Positions 10,170 to 22,639 of a stretch of 64,000 bases of DNA are shown in pieces. Under the pieces are notes generated by a model. That model ran no database searches, was not told where the DNA came from, and saw only the letters and a program-made list of their open reading frames with translations. Source of the stretch: Galeopsis tetrahit. Lineage: Eukaryota > Streptophyta > Magnoliopsida > Lamiales > Lamiaceae. Location of the stretch: NCBI GenBank assembly GCA_963675135.1, contig OY776120.1, positions 26,130,001-26,194,000 on the forward strand, given 5' to 3'. The translations under genes were made by a program, and so were the position numbers. The number at the start of each line of letters is the position of its first letter. The first letter of the stretch is position 1.

Positions 10170-11824
10170 TGATTCTGGTGAAATTTGTATGATTTTAGTG
10201 CACATTTGAAGCTCATATTGCTCATGATTTCATTGCTTTATTGATCAAATATGGATACTTTGGTCAAATTGAGAGAAAGGTAATGTCTTTGTCGTTTTGT
10301 AGGAAAAATTAGGATTTTGAGAGCAAAACACATACCATATATCACTGGACTGAAGAGAGGATTACATTATTGAATTCTTCTCGAAAAATGGAGTGGAATG
10401 AAAAAAATAATCATGCTAATCGGAGGTCGAAAGAACAAGTTACACGCAAAACAAGTTCGAGGGTGCGACATGGCCGAGTGTTCGGAAACGGCCGAGTCGA
10501 GCTGAGGACTGCAAGTTGGGAAAATCACCATGACTCGGCCGAGCTGAAGAGAGCCACGCCCGAGCCTTCAGTTTCGGCCGAGCACGAGCAACGACCTGCA
10601 ACTTGGATAACCAGTGACTCGACCGAGCTCGCCGACTAGGCCGAGTTGAGGAGAAAATGGCCACGGCCGAGTGGTCAATTCCGGCCGAGCCCGACAACAG
10701 CCTGCGAACATGTAATTCCGTCCTGACTCGGCCGAGTTGCCCTTATTTCGATGGTTTTTGCGTATTTTTGCCATTTTCCGAGGACCTACTTGCAAAATTC
10801 GTTTCTAAACTCTACCCTAAGACTATAAATACCCGTCTATTAGATTTTTCCCCATTCATCACTCCTTACACAAGAAATTCTAACACATTCACATATACTT
10901 GGAGGTGTTCTTCATCCATTTCTTCATTTCTTTATCATTTGGAGCAAGGATTGGACCATTGGCTTTGGAATTCTAGGCTCCATCATCTTTTAGACTAAGA
11001 TTTCTCTTTCCTTTATCTTTTATTTCATTTTGTCATTTACTTTTGTAATAGATAGATTATGATTATGATTGGCTAGAACATTTTTGGTACTACGGCTTTG
11101 TAAATATTTGGATTGAAGTTTATGGATTAGTATTTTATTTTAAATGGTGTTTGACTCTTATTTTTGTGCTCAATTCTTATTTGGAAGCATGTTATTATTG
11201 GGCAGTATAATGTGTTATATATATTGTTAATTGGAGTAAATTGAGAAATTTATTCCATTAATTGAACATAAGCATGCAACCCGATTTATTATGAGCTCGA
11301 GAGAGGATTAATTATTGGAAGAGAATTGAATGATATTTTGGGCTAATTTAGGTGACATGATATTTGTGAGCTAGTAGAGATATAAACTTATATTGTGTTT
11401 TCCTTTGAATTAATTAGATCGAGATATTGATCAATTCTTCTTTAGTGGTCAACCCTATAAGAGGACAAACTTAATTGTCATTTGAATGAGTCATTAACCA
11501 TAGATGAATATCTTAATATTGTAAATGTCGTGGAACCTACTTTCTCTTAATTGAATTTTATATACATTTTCTCGTATTTTTATGATTTGCATGAGCATAC
11601 TTGATCAATTTTACTTATTACTCGTTTATTGTTTACTAGTGACAATTTGGTAGGCAATTAAAGGTAATCAAACACTTAACTTTCGATCACATCTATTTAG
11701 AACTTAATCAACAAACTCCACTTTTACACTCCCTCTACTTGTGGATTGACCTTGTACTTACTTCGCTACAATATACAATGTATACTTGCGGTCGTGTATC
11801 TTGGTGTTGTGAAATACGTAAACA
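10170..11824 (+). mobile_element. Solo LTR of a Gypsy element related to the Athila-like family
   Basis: The ends are TGATTC...GTAAACA, with a perfect 5-bp duplication ATAAT at 10165-10169 and 11825-11829. No internal region is attached, so it arose by LTR-LTR recombination. It is alignable by eye but diverged from the LTRs at 12580 and 22640 (for example around 'gaaaaatggagtggaat' and 'atcggaggtcg'). U3 carries many CGGCCGAG motifs (10470-10735), then ACTATAAATACC at about 10820-10835 as the likely TATA box. The 3' part ends 'tatacttgcggtcgtgtat' as in the other family members. Confidence 0.9.
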
Positions 11825-11829
11825 ATAAT

Positions 11830-12245
11830 TTGATTTGGGGATACATTTTTGGTTTGACGAGAAATTTTTCCTAACAATTTTTTTTTTGCATAAGATAATT
11901 AAAAAAAAAAAAACAATTTGGGGGTACACATGTACTTAACTGCATCCACCTCTTGTTTCTTCCAACAACTAGTTATTCAAGTTGTTTATAAATATAAGAA
12001 ATCATTCTCAAAATGAAAACAAAGAACATATCAACTATCAAGAATATTGTTAGAGCTTTCAAGCATAGATTAACGAACAACAATCAACAAGAGAAAGCTC
12101 GAGAGAAATTTAGAAGTCAGTTTATATCAAGCTTTGAAGGAGAAAATCATATTCATACCAAGAGTTCTAGAGCATGTTTGATTCTTAGCAATCCTTAGTG
12201 CTCAACCTAGTTTCTACTCCTCAAACCCGAAATCACAAGTCATAT
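11830..12245. other. Intergenic strip without a recognised gene
   Basis: This is AT-rich sequence with poly-T and poly-A runs near 11878-11912. Short open frames here show no family resemblance. It separates the solo LTR from the old SIRE-like LTR. Confidence 0.4.
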
Positions 12246-12579
12246 TGTTAGGCTTACTCCAGTATATCAGTCGATATACTTTAGAGATTCTTCATACGAG
12301 AGTAACCCTATTTTACATAGTGAAGGTATCAAGAATCCTTCAAGGATTCAAATGTCCCCTTATAACCTCTTTACAAGATCTTTTAATAAAATCAACATCG
12401 CAGTCTATTTGTGAGAGTGGACGTAGAATTATTCATATCTGAACCACTATAAATATTGTGTGTTCTTTACTAGTTTTATTCATGATTGTTGATATTGCAT
12501 TCATATATATTGTTCATAAGTTTTCGTGCATATCGATATTTGATAAATAACACTTAACAATTTTCATACTAGTTGATAT

Positions 12580-14255
12580 TGATTCGAGTGGAATTTACAC
12601 GTTTTAGAGGCACATGTGAACTGTATTTTGAGGTGGATTTCATTGATTTATGCATTGAATATGATTGTTTAAGCTGAAATGAGAGAAAGGTTGTGTTTTG
12701 TCGATTTTGTAGGAAATACGATGAAATTTGGAGAAAAACACATACCACAAGTGATTGTATCGGAAAGAAGAGTGCACCATTGGATCCGGCTCGAAAAATG
12801 GAGTGGAATAGCAAAATGAATCGAGTCAATCGGAGGTCGGAAGCTCAAGATACGGAGGGACGAAGTTGGAGGACGAAAACGAAGGATGAGGCCAAAGTCG
12901 AAGGTTTGGCCCGGCCGGGTGGCATCACTCGCCCGGCCGGGTGGCTGAGCACAAAAATTGAGGCCAAAGTCGAATTTATGGCCCAGCCGGGTGGTCGCGT
13001 GCCAAATCTGGAGCCAATTACGAAGTTATGGCCCGGCCGGGTGGCATCACTCGCCCAGCCGGGCGGCCGACTAAGCCAATGCACGCCCCAACTTACGAAG
13101 TTTTCACCCGGTCGGGCGGCACCACTCGCCTGGCCAGGCCTCCTAGCCCCTGTTTTTCTTTTGCTCGACCAACACTCCCACCCGGTCGGGCCAACCCATT
13201 TTCGGTGCCAAACTCATATTTTCTCCATTTTCAAGGGACCAACTTGCAATTCTTACACCCAAACCCTATCCCAACACTATAAATACCTCCATTCTTAAAT
13301 TCAAAACCATCTTACCTCTCCTTCAAGCATTCTCACACACAATCACACACACTTGGAGGTTTTCATCATCTACTTCTTCAATTCTCCATCAATTCATGCA
13401 AGGAGGCCACCATTAGCTTGGGAATTTGATTCCTCACCATACAATAGTCTAAGCTTTTTTTTATCTTCAATTTTTATTGCTTTTACTTTAGTTTTCTTTG
13501 TAATTGGAGTATGTTGTTGATAGGCTAGAACACTTTTGGTTCTAGAGCCTTGTAAATACTATTGTTGAAGTTTATGAATTAATGTTTTGCTTAATTGGTG
13601 TTTGTGTGGCTTAATTATATTTGGATGCTTGATTTTAATTGCAAAGCATGTCATTAGTGTACAATGATGATGTGTTAATCCTAGTTAGTTGAATTAGGTT
13701 GAGAAATCTACTTTGATTAATTGATTGCAAGCATTTGACCTAATTTTATTGTGAGATTGAAAGATGAACAATGATTAGGAAGATGTGTGATGATCTTAGG
13801 AGCTTGATTGGGTTTTATTGTGCAACTTAGGTAGAGATACTAAGTTGTGTGATATCTCCTTTGGATTACTTGGATCGAAAGAACTTTAATTCATTATTAT
13901 GTGATTAATCTTATAGACAAAGCATGAACACCACTTAAGTAGATAGTTAATCATAAATGGACTCATTAGTATTGCATGTGCTTTAGAACCTACCTTCTCA
14001 TCTTTGAGTTTTCATCCAGTTTACTTCGTTTTCGTGATTGCATGCTAGTTGATCGATTCTTTGTTACTCTTTATCGCTTATTTGTAACAACTTGATCGAC
14101 AACTTTAGGGTAATTCACCATCTTCACTTAATCGATCACGTCTATTTAGAATTCCGTCAACAAAATACACTTTTACACTATACCTCCTCGTGGGATCGAC
14201 CTCGTACTTACTTCTCTACGATAGACGGCGTATACTTGCGGTCGTTTATTCTAGT
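12580..14255 (+). repeat. 5' LTR, lacking its last bases
   Basis: It starts TGATTCGAGTGG. U3 carries repeated CCCGGCCGGG-type palindromes (12905-13190), then ACTATAAATACC near 13280 as the TATA box. The end should read as at 31930-31960, but it stops at CTAGT (14255). About 20 LTR bases, the primer site and neighbouring leader are missing compared with the minus-strand copy at 3392. Confidence 0.9.
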
Positions 14256-14398
14256 CCTAGAGTATAGGTTGATAGAATTTTAGTTTAGACATTTTAGTTG
14301 CTTTCCTTATTTGCAAAAATCCAAAAATATTTTTGTGTTTTACTTTGATTCCACTTGCAATTCTCACATTCTTTTCAACTCTTGTTTAGACATGGCCT

Positions 14399-16963
14399 AT
14401 GATCACCCGAGCTAGGAAAGATCAACAAGTGTTGCTACCTCTAGACCCGGAAATTGAAGCTCGTTGTCGAAGGTAAAACGCCGAAAGAAGAAGAATTGAT
14501 CTAGAAGCCATGAATAGAAGAGAGAATCCAATTGTGGAAGAAGTTGAGGAAGGAATTGAGAATCAAGCGGCGAATGTAGAGGAAAGAGATAGAGCACCAA
14601 GGGTGAATGAGGAACATGGACTTCAAAGAGTTTTGAGGGATCACTTTCGACCCATTCCAAGGCCGTACGGAGGAGCGGGTAGGGAACCCGTTGACACTCA
14701 TAACTTTGAGCTCAAACCGGCGTTGATCATGATGGTCCAAAATAACCAATTCGGAGGGTTGTCGAAGGAGGATCCCAACCTCCATTTATCTCAATTCTTG
14801 GAGATAAGTGGGACGGTGAAGATAAACCGAGTCCCTCAAGACTACATTCGTCTTCAATTGTTCCCTTTCTCACTCTGTGATCGTGCAAAACAATGGTACA
14901 TGTCTCTTGATCTAACGACGATAGAGAATTGGAATGATTTGGTGGATGCTTTCCTAATGAAGTATTTTCCCCCAAGCAAAAGCATTTAAATACGGGGGGA
15001 AATATCTTCATTCCGACAAGATGAGGATGAATCATTAGCCGAGGCATGGGAGCGCTTCAAAGACCTTATAAGAAGTTGTCCTCAACACAGGTTTTCAAGG
15101 GATCAAATCATTTGTTATTTTTACAACGGGATGGATCACCGTACAAGAGGGATGGTAGACGCTTCGGTCGGTGGAGGGTCTTTGTTGGGAAAGATGACGG
15201 ATGAGGGTTATGTGCTTCTAGAGGAGATGGCAAAGAATGGGAATCAATGGCCATCCGAGAGAAGGCAAACCCGGAAAGTTTCCTCCACTCGAGAATCGGA
15301 GGATTTTGCTACTTTATCCAACAAAATGGATAAATTGACTTCGATGATGACGACCAAGTCATTAGTGGGACCAAGTGATGATCAATATGAAGAGGCTCAC
15401 TACATGAACAATCAAAGGGACCGACATTTTCGAGATAGAGGTTGGAATGAGAGGCAAAACCCTCCTAATCTGAATCAATATCACCCCGGGTTGAGACAAC
15501 ATGAGAACTTCTCTTATGCTAACACAAGGAATGCCATCATACCACCTCCAAATTTCAATGTGAGAGATGGAGCAATTGTGGAGTCTTCATCAAAACCGTC
15601 TTTGGAAGACATGTTTGGCGCATTTATGGGGGAAACCAAGAATTTTATGAGAGAAATGAGGGATAATGCGACCAAGACTTGGAAAAGACTTGATGAACAA
15701 GGAGAGATGATCAAAGATGTGACCACTCACATGAAAGCTATGGAGAAACAAATGAGCCAACTCTCTAATGTCATTGGGAGTCAACATACACCGGGTCAAT
15801 TTCCTTCAAATACGGAGCTTAACCCCAAGGAGCATTGTAAGGACATCAAACTAAGGAGTGGTACAAGCTATGAGGGGCCAAGTATGCCACAAGAGGAGGA
15901 AATAGTGAGTGCACCCAAAGATGTTGATAAAGAAGAGAGGCATGAGGAAGAAAAGCAAGATGAGATAGTGAGGGGAGAGGAAAAAGAAGGGGAGAAGAAG
16001 AGTGAGGAGGCAATCTCTCCTCAAGACAAAGGCAAAAGTGAAGTACCTCTTCCATACCCCCAAAGATTGAAGAAAAAGGGTTTGGACCATAAATTTGCCA
16101 AGTTCGTGGAAATGTTTAAGAAGATTCATATTAACATCCCATTTGCCGAAGCACTTGAGCAAATGCCCCACTACTCCAAATTCCTAAAAGAAATCATGTC
16201 AAATAAGAGGAAGATGGTGGAGTACGAAACGGTGCATTTGACCGAAGAGTATAACTCGATTATTCAAGCCAAGTTGCCTCAAAAACTTAGAGACCCCGGA
16301 TCTTTCACCTTGCCATGTGTCATCAGGGATGGAGGTACATTTCGAGCCTTGTGTGATTTGGGAGCTAGTATCAATCTTATGCCATTATCCATATTTAAAA
16401 CTCTTGGTTTGGGGAAGCTTACACCAGCCACTATGAGCCTTCAATTGGCGGATAGATCCATGACGTACCATTTGGGTATAGTAGAGGATGTGTTGGTTAA
16501 GGTGGACAAATTCATTTTCCCGGTGGACTTTGTGGTGTTGGATATGGAAGAAGACAAGTACATTCCACTAATCTTGGGAAGGTCGTTCTTGGCAACCGGT
16601 GGAGCTATCATAAATGTGAGAAAATGGGAGTTAGAGCTTCAAGTGAACAATGAAAAAGTTTTGTTCAACATCTACAAGGCCATCAAGTTTAGAGATGATG
16701 AGGTTTTTGAGTGCAATATGATCAATAGTGTGCAAGCTTGTGTGGATATGCACATGGAGAAGAGCAACTCAAAGGATCCACTTGACTTTTGCATAAGAAA
16801 CTCTTTTACCTCTCCTTCTCTTATCCCTTTTGATTTTAATTATGATGAACTTGATGATATGAAATTGTTTGAATACATGTCTTCTCTTGATGTTTTGAAT
16901 CAAGAAGGAGGAGAAATTCATGGAAATACGATAAGAAGCCAAGTTTGGGGGGGTTTTACTTGA
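14399..16963 (+). pseudogene. gag-protease of the plus-strand Athila-like element
   Basis: From ATG 14399 one frame reads MITRARKDQQ, is stopped by TAA at 14474, and continues through the Retrotrans_gag block (14600-14986: LRDHFRPIPRPYGG, FPFSLCDRAKQWYMSL) to TAA at 14987. It reopens immediately (EISSFRQDEDESLAEAWERF) and runs to 16963. The last open stretch, 610 codons from 15131, holds a glutamate- and lysine-rich linker and the aspartic protease with CDLGASINLMPLS near 16360 and PLILGRSFLATGGA near 16565. The frame is lost in a G-run near 16945 before reverse transcriptase. I see no zinc knuckle. Confidence 0.9.
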
Positions 16964-17018
16964 AGAGTGTCAAAGATTTCCTAACAAAAATCTTGACATT
17001 TGGCCCTCATGTTACTCA

Positions 17019-19044
17019 TTGGAAGCACCAAAGGATGGAGCTAAAGAGGAACCAAAAGCTCAAGAGAAAGGGAGGAAGCTAGACTTGAAACCACTTCCGG
17101 ATCACTTGAGATATGCTTATCTTGAACAAGGTGACCTCTTTTCGGTTATTGTTTCTTCACACTTGCATGAGCTTGAATTAGAAAAACTGCTTAGGGTGCT
17201 TAGAACTTATAAATCGGCTATTGGTTGGGATATTTCGGATTTGAAGGGTATACCGGCTCATATTTGCATGCATAAGATTAGACTAGATGAGTCTATTAAG
17301 CCTAAAGCCTAAGGTCAAAGAAGATTGAATCCCATAATGCAAGAGGTAGTGAGAAAAGAGGTGTTGAAGTGGTTAGATAATGATATAATTTTCCCATATG
17401 TGATAGTGAGTGGGTGAGTCCAACACAAGTGGTACCTAAGAAGGGGGGCATGACTATTGTTACAACCGATGCTTTAGAGGCAATTGCCACTAGGACCATT
17501 GTGGGGTGGAGAGTATGCATTGATTATCGTGTGTTGAATAATGCCACTAGGAAAGATCATTTTTCTTTGCCTTTTATTGATCAAATGTTGGATAGGATGG
17601 CGGGATACGAATATTATTGCTTTCTCGATGGTTACTCGGAATATAATCAAATTTTGATTGATCCCAAGGACCAAGAGAAATCAACTTTTACTTGCCCTTA
17701 TGGTACTTTTGCTTTTAGGAGAATGCCATTTGGATTGTGTAATGCTCCCGCCACCTTTCAACGATGTATGATGGCTATTTTTCATGGCATGATTGAAAAC
17801 ATAATGGAGGTGTTCATGGATGATTTTTCCGTATTTGGTTATTGTTTTGATACATGTCTACGTAACCTCTCTTGTGTTTTGCAAAAATGCATAGATACTA
17901 ACTTGGTGCTCAATTGGGAGAAATGCCACTTCATGGTGAAGGAAGGAATTGTGCTTGGGCACAAGGTTTCGGCTAAGGGACTTAGGTGGATAGAGCAAAG
18001 ATTGTGGCAATCGAGAAGTTACCTCCACCAACCAATGAAAAGGCGGTGAGAAGTTTTCTTGGGCATGCCGGATTTTATAGAAGATTCATCAAAGATTTTT
18101 CCAAGATAGCCAAGCCCATGTGTTCATTGTTGGAGAAAGGGGCCACTTTCATCTTTACTGAGGAGTGTGTGAAGTCGTTTGAGATATTGAAGGAGGCCTT
18201 GATTAAAGCTCCCGTGTTGGTGACACCCGATTGGAGTCAACCGTTTGAGATTATGTGTGATGCTAGTGATTATGCCATTGGAGTAGCCTTAGGTCAAAAG
18301 AGAGACAAGCTCTTTCGTGTGATCTACTACGCAAGCAAGACCTTGAATCCGGCTCAAAAGAATTACACCACAAAAGAGAAGGAGATGCTAGCCGTGATCT
18401 ATAGCTTTGACAAGTTTAGAGCATATTTGGTGGGAGCTAGGACCATAGTGTACACGGATCACACGGCTCTTAAGTACTTGATTGAGAAGAAAGAGGTTAA
18501 ACCAAGGTTAATACGATGGGTGCTCCTTTTGCAAGAGTTTGATGTGGAAATTAGAGATAGAAAAGGGTGTGAGAATGTGGTGGCGGATCATCTCTCAAGA
18601 CTTGAGAATGTGGAGGAAAAAGATGTACAAGTCTCTTTCAAGGAGTGGTTCCCGGATGAGCAAATTCTTGCTATCAAAGAAGCATGTCCATGGTTTTCCG
18701 ACTTTGTGAATTACATAGCCACCGGATCACACCCACCAAACCTCTCATTTCATCAAAAGAAGAAGTTTTATCATGATGTCAAGTTCTATGTTTGGGAGGA
18801 TCCATTCCTCTATAGATGGTGTTCGGACATGATCATGAGGAGGTGCCTAGGGGAAGATGAGTGGGAAAAAGTGATTAAGGAGTGTTATTCATCTCCTTAT
18901 GGAGGTCACTTTGGAGCGAATCAGACGGCCCACAAAGTTCTTCAAAGTGGTTTCTATTGGCCATCTATCTTTAGATATTGTGAAGCTTTTGTGAAGAAGT
19001 GTGATAAGTGTCAAAGGATGGGAAACATTTCAAAGAGGCATTAG
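17019..19044 (+). pseudogene. Gypsy reverse transcriptase, RNase H and integrase zinc-binding region
   Basis: The leader LKPLPDHLRYAYL (near 17085) precedes reverse transcriptase: CIDYRVLNN near 17515, FRRMPFGLCNAPATFQ near 17720, and the catalytic FMDDFSVFG near 17815. RNase H follows (MCDASDYAIG near 18250, VYTDHTALKYL near 18450), then the integrase HHCC zinc region (GGHFGANQTAHKVL, KCDKCQRMGN) near 18900-19025. Defects seen: TAA at 17310 in place of a probable CAA, one frameshift near 17400, another near 17985, and TAG at 19042. A CACTA element is inserted six bases later. Confidence 0.9.
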
Positions 19045-19049
19045 ATGCC

Positions 19050-19998
19050 CACTACAAGAAAAAAGACTTTTTGCCACATAACTTTTATCACACTATAAAA
19101 TAAATATGGTAAAAAGTATTATGTAGCCACATTAAAATAATTAGTGTGTTAATAGGTGTGTTTTTAAAGACATTCAATAATGAGTGTATGGATATATACT
19201 CAATTACCACACACAAAAATAAACATTGTCTATTGTCACACCCTTATTAACACACTAAAAATATATGTGTTTATAAGTACCTTTTAAATACACCATATTT
19301 TAAATGTGTTAACAAGTATGTAATTACCATACTAAAAAAAATAAGTTGTGTTAATATTAAATCTAATGCCACATTATTATATTAGAATTATAAAAAAATT
19401 CTAAATTATATTAATTTTTTATTTAATTTTATATTGGCTGATAATATTTTAAAAAATATAAATTAATGATTTTATTTATTGAAATTTATTTTTTGCGTAT
19501 ATAAAATTATTTTGAGTTTTTAAGCAACAAAAATTATACACTTTTTTTCTTAAAAAAATCTGGTATATATATATATATACAAACACACTATTTCTAAAAT
19601 AATGTTGAGTTAATTTAATACGCACAATTAATATACAATTTATCAAAATGTTTATATATATATATATATTTATATTCGTGTAATTATAAAACTAAATATT
19701 CTGTAGTATAGTGGCAAAGTCATTACAATATATTTAAGGGGTACAGGGGTCGATTCCAGGGGGACGCAATTGCACCACTTTTTAAGTTTTTATTTTTAAT
19801 TAATATTTAAATGTAGATTTTAGAGTGTGATAATATTTACTTTATTTCCTCATTTTAAAGTGTGATTATATCTCATTAGTCTATCCTCACACGACTTTAG
19901 ACCACACATAAAATAAATGTGATAATAGATAAAGTGTGATTATAGATATTTTATTATAACATTTTTACGTGTCCTTAAAAGCAAATTTTTTTGTAGTG
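19050..19998. mobile_element. Non-autonomous CACTA (EnSpm) element, 949 bp
   Basis: The termini are CACTACAAGAAAAA and TTTTTTTGTAGTG, with a 3-bp duplication GCC (19047-19049 and 19999-20001). Removing it rejoins the integrase frame of the host Gypsy. The interior is very AT-rich, has (TA)n runs at about 19566-19580 and 19655-19671, and repeats a motif like TAATAGGTGTG/GTGTGATTATA near both ends. No open frame resembles a transposase. Confidence 0.9.
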
Positions 19999-20002
19999 GC
20001 CT

Positions 20003-20923
20003 ATGAAGAATGTGATTGAAGTGGAGCTCTTTGATGTGTGGGGGATAGACTTTATGGGACCATTCCATACTTCCCATGGGTTTTCCTACATCCTTTTGGC
20101 CATTGACTATGTTTTTAGATGGATTGAGGCCATTTCAACCACTACTAATGATGCCAAGGTGGTCCTTAACTTTTTGAGGAAGAACATTTTCACTCGTTTT
20201 GGCACTCCAAGAGCACTAGTGAGTGATGGTGGTTCACACTTTTGCAACCGATAGCTAGATCAACTCTTGACAAAATATGGAGTGAAGCATAGGGTGACCA
20301 CACCTTATCACCCTCAAGCTAATGGACAAACGGAGCTTGCTAATCGATAAGTGAAACAAAATTTGGAGAAGATCGTTGGGTTGAAGAGGAAGGATTGGGC
20401 CATTAAGTTGGATGATGCTCTTTGGGCATATCGAACCGCCTACAAGACACCCTTGGGTACATCTCCTTACCAACTTGTGTATGGTAAGTCTTGTCATCTA
20501 CCCGTGGAAGTGGAGTTGAGAGCTCGTTGGGCTATTAAGGAGCTAAATCTTGATTTTAAGGCATCCGGAGAGAGAAGAAAGATGATGTTAAATGAGCTTG
20601 ATGAGTTTAGAAATGTAGCTTTTAAGAACTCCAAAATTCTCAAAGAAAGAGCCAAGAAATTTCATGACAAGATGATTGAAAGGAGGGAGTTCCAAGTGGG
20701 AGAACAAGTTCTATTGTTCAACTCAAGGTTGAGGCTATTTCCGGGCAAGTTGAAGTCAAAGTGGTCGGGACCCTTTGTGATCAAGAATGTGACGCCCATG
20801 GGAAATGTGGAACTTATTGGCAAAGATGGAACAACCTTTGTGGTAAATGGTCAAAGAGTGAAGCACTATTTTGGAAGTGAGCAACTTCGAATGCTGGAGT
20901 CACTTCATTTGGATGAGGCTTAA
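20003..20923 (+). pseudogene. Gypsy integrase core and C-terminal domain
   Basis: It resumes in frame with the upstream part once the CACTA element is removed. The catalytic core shows D in VWGIDFMGPF, D in LVSDGGSHF, and E in HPQANGQTELANR. The C-terminal part includes WAYRTAYKTPLGTSPYQLVYGK, ELDEFR and LFPGKLKSKWSGPF, typical of Athila/Tat integrases. There is no chromodomain. Stops at 20252 (TAG) and 20348 (TAA) break it. The end at 20923 is a normal TAA. Confidence 0.9.
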
Positions 20924-22639
20924 AAGTAGAAAGAAACCGTCCGGCACAGGACGTTAAAAATAGCGCTTCTTGGGAGGCAACCCAAGGTTTTATTGCTTTG
21001 TGTTTTTATTGCTTTGATAGTTTGATAGCTTAGTTTATTTTGTAGGTGAGGATGAGAAGCATTTTGGACATTCTAGCTTGAAGACGGAAAAAGGAAGCAA
21101 AACCAATTTTGGAGAGGGGAAGCAAGTGTTGCAATGGTGATCTTTGAAGAGCATTGGATGTGCAAGGAGGGAGGTAACAACTTGTAGCCCCAAACTTAGA
21201 ATTTTTACATAGTAAAATTCTAAGTTTTGGGGAGTTATTTTTCTTTTATTTTTCTACTAGTTGTTACCCTTGCACCGGTTCGTCATTCTACTTATGTTAC
21301 ATTTTGCACCGGCGCACACTTGGCTTTCATATGTTTATATTGTTTGAGTTGGTTTTGATCATGTGTTGGGTAGTGGATCTTTAGTGAAATGTGAGCATGA
21401 ATAATCATTGGAATCCATGGTTGAGTAGGTTGTGGTGATGTCTATTTGCTTTGAATGTATGCATGATTGGTGTTGGAGTATAGTATCATGTTGTGTTCAT
21501 ATTTGTGATCTTTGATGGCATGAATGCATGATGTGTTGTTGTTTGGGAACATTTGATGAATGTGAGAGTTCTATTGAATAAACCGGTGAGAATTGAGCCA
21601 TAAATTGAACATGTAATTCGGTTTGATTCATTTGAGAGTGGACTAGGTTATTGCTAGTGATCCTAGAACTTGCCTAGATTTTTGTTTGAAAGCATGATTG
21701 TGTGAAACTATGTGATATGATATAGGTCATCTTGTTCTAAAAGAGTCACTTAGCCAAAATTTCCCAAAACCGAAGTAATCCTCCGTAGTTAGCCCCTTGA
21801 GCTTATTTCCTCATTTTCTTGGCAAACTACGATGTTCACCACTTAACCGTTTTGAGCCTTTGATGCCTACATCTAGTGGGGGATAAAAGACAAAGTGGAG
21901 AAACATGTGCTTGAATATCTTTGGTGAAAGGAGAAATTGGAAAAGTGAAATAAAAAGTTGAAAAAGATGAAAAGAAAATCAATGGAAAAGAAAAGAGGGA
22001 CAAAGAGCCCCAAAAGCTTGAAAAGAGAAAAAAAATGGTTCAAAAAAAAAAGAGGTGATGAATGCTTGAAAAAGAAAAGAAAAGGAAAAGTGAGGATGGA
22101 GTTTGTAAACTTTGAAAGTAAAAGCACAAATTGTAAAACAACAAGTTTTGTCCTCCACTAGAAGAGTCACAAATTCTCAAATTCATCCCACCTTATCCAA
22201 AGAGCCAATGTTACATCCTTGATTAAGTCCTATTGATCACATTGTTGAGCATTTGATGTGTTGTAGAAAGTAGAAGTTGGGCAAGCATATGGTGATTGCA
22301 TAGTATAACTTGGTTGATGAGTGCATTAATATCCTTAATTTGTTTGTGTGTTTGAGAGAAACACTCCATCATGTGAGTAGAGGGCTCGAGCATTTGGATT
22401 ATGTTTCTCATTCACAATGTGTTGTGTGTTTGTGCATTCTTTGATTCATGAGTGTGAATTGCAATAATGATGTTATGATCTTCATTGAGAAATGCACTTT
22501 GAGAAAGAGACATCACTACATCTTACTTTGCATGTGTGAGTTGCATTGAATATTCCATTGTGATCATTCCACCCTCATTGCTTTAAGTGCTTAGTTGTTT
22601 GAGGACAAACAACATTTTAAATTTGGGGGGGGGGGGGTT
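20924..22639 (+). other. Long 3' noncoding tail and polypurine tract of the Athila-like element
   Basis: Directly after integrase are two short stem-loops, CGTCC...GGACG and CTTGGG...CCCAAG (20938-20989), then the long hairpin at 21188-21232. A purine-rich stretch follows (21950-22100). A run of 13 Gs at 22625-22637 immediately before the LTR is the polypurine tract for plus-strand priming. Athila elements often carry a cryptic env-like frame here; I see none. Confidence 0.7.
21188..21232 (+). other. Stem-loop conserved with 206-249
   Basis: CCCCAAACTTAGAATTTT pairs with AAAATTCTAAGTTTTGGGG across a loop of about eight bases. The minus-strand element has the same stem with small loop differences. 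It may act in 3' end formation, packaging or export of the retroelement RNA; that is inference. Confidence 0.65.

Noticed and set aside
21873..22170. Lys/Phe-rich open frames on both strands in the Gypsy 3' tail, possible env-like gene
   Set aside because: They come from a purine-rich strand of low complexity. No signal peptide or membrane pattern fits, and no start or domain is recognisable.
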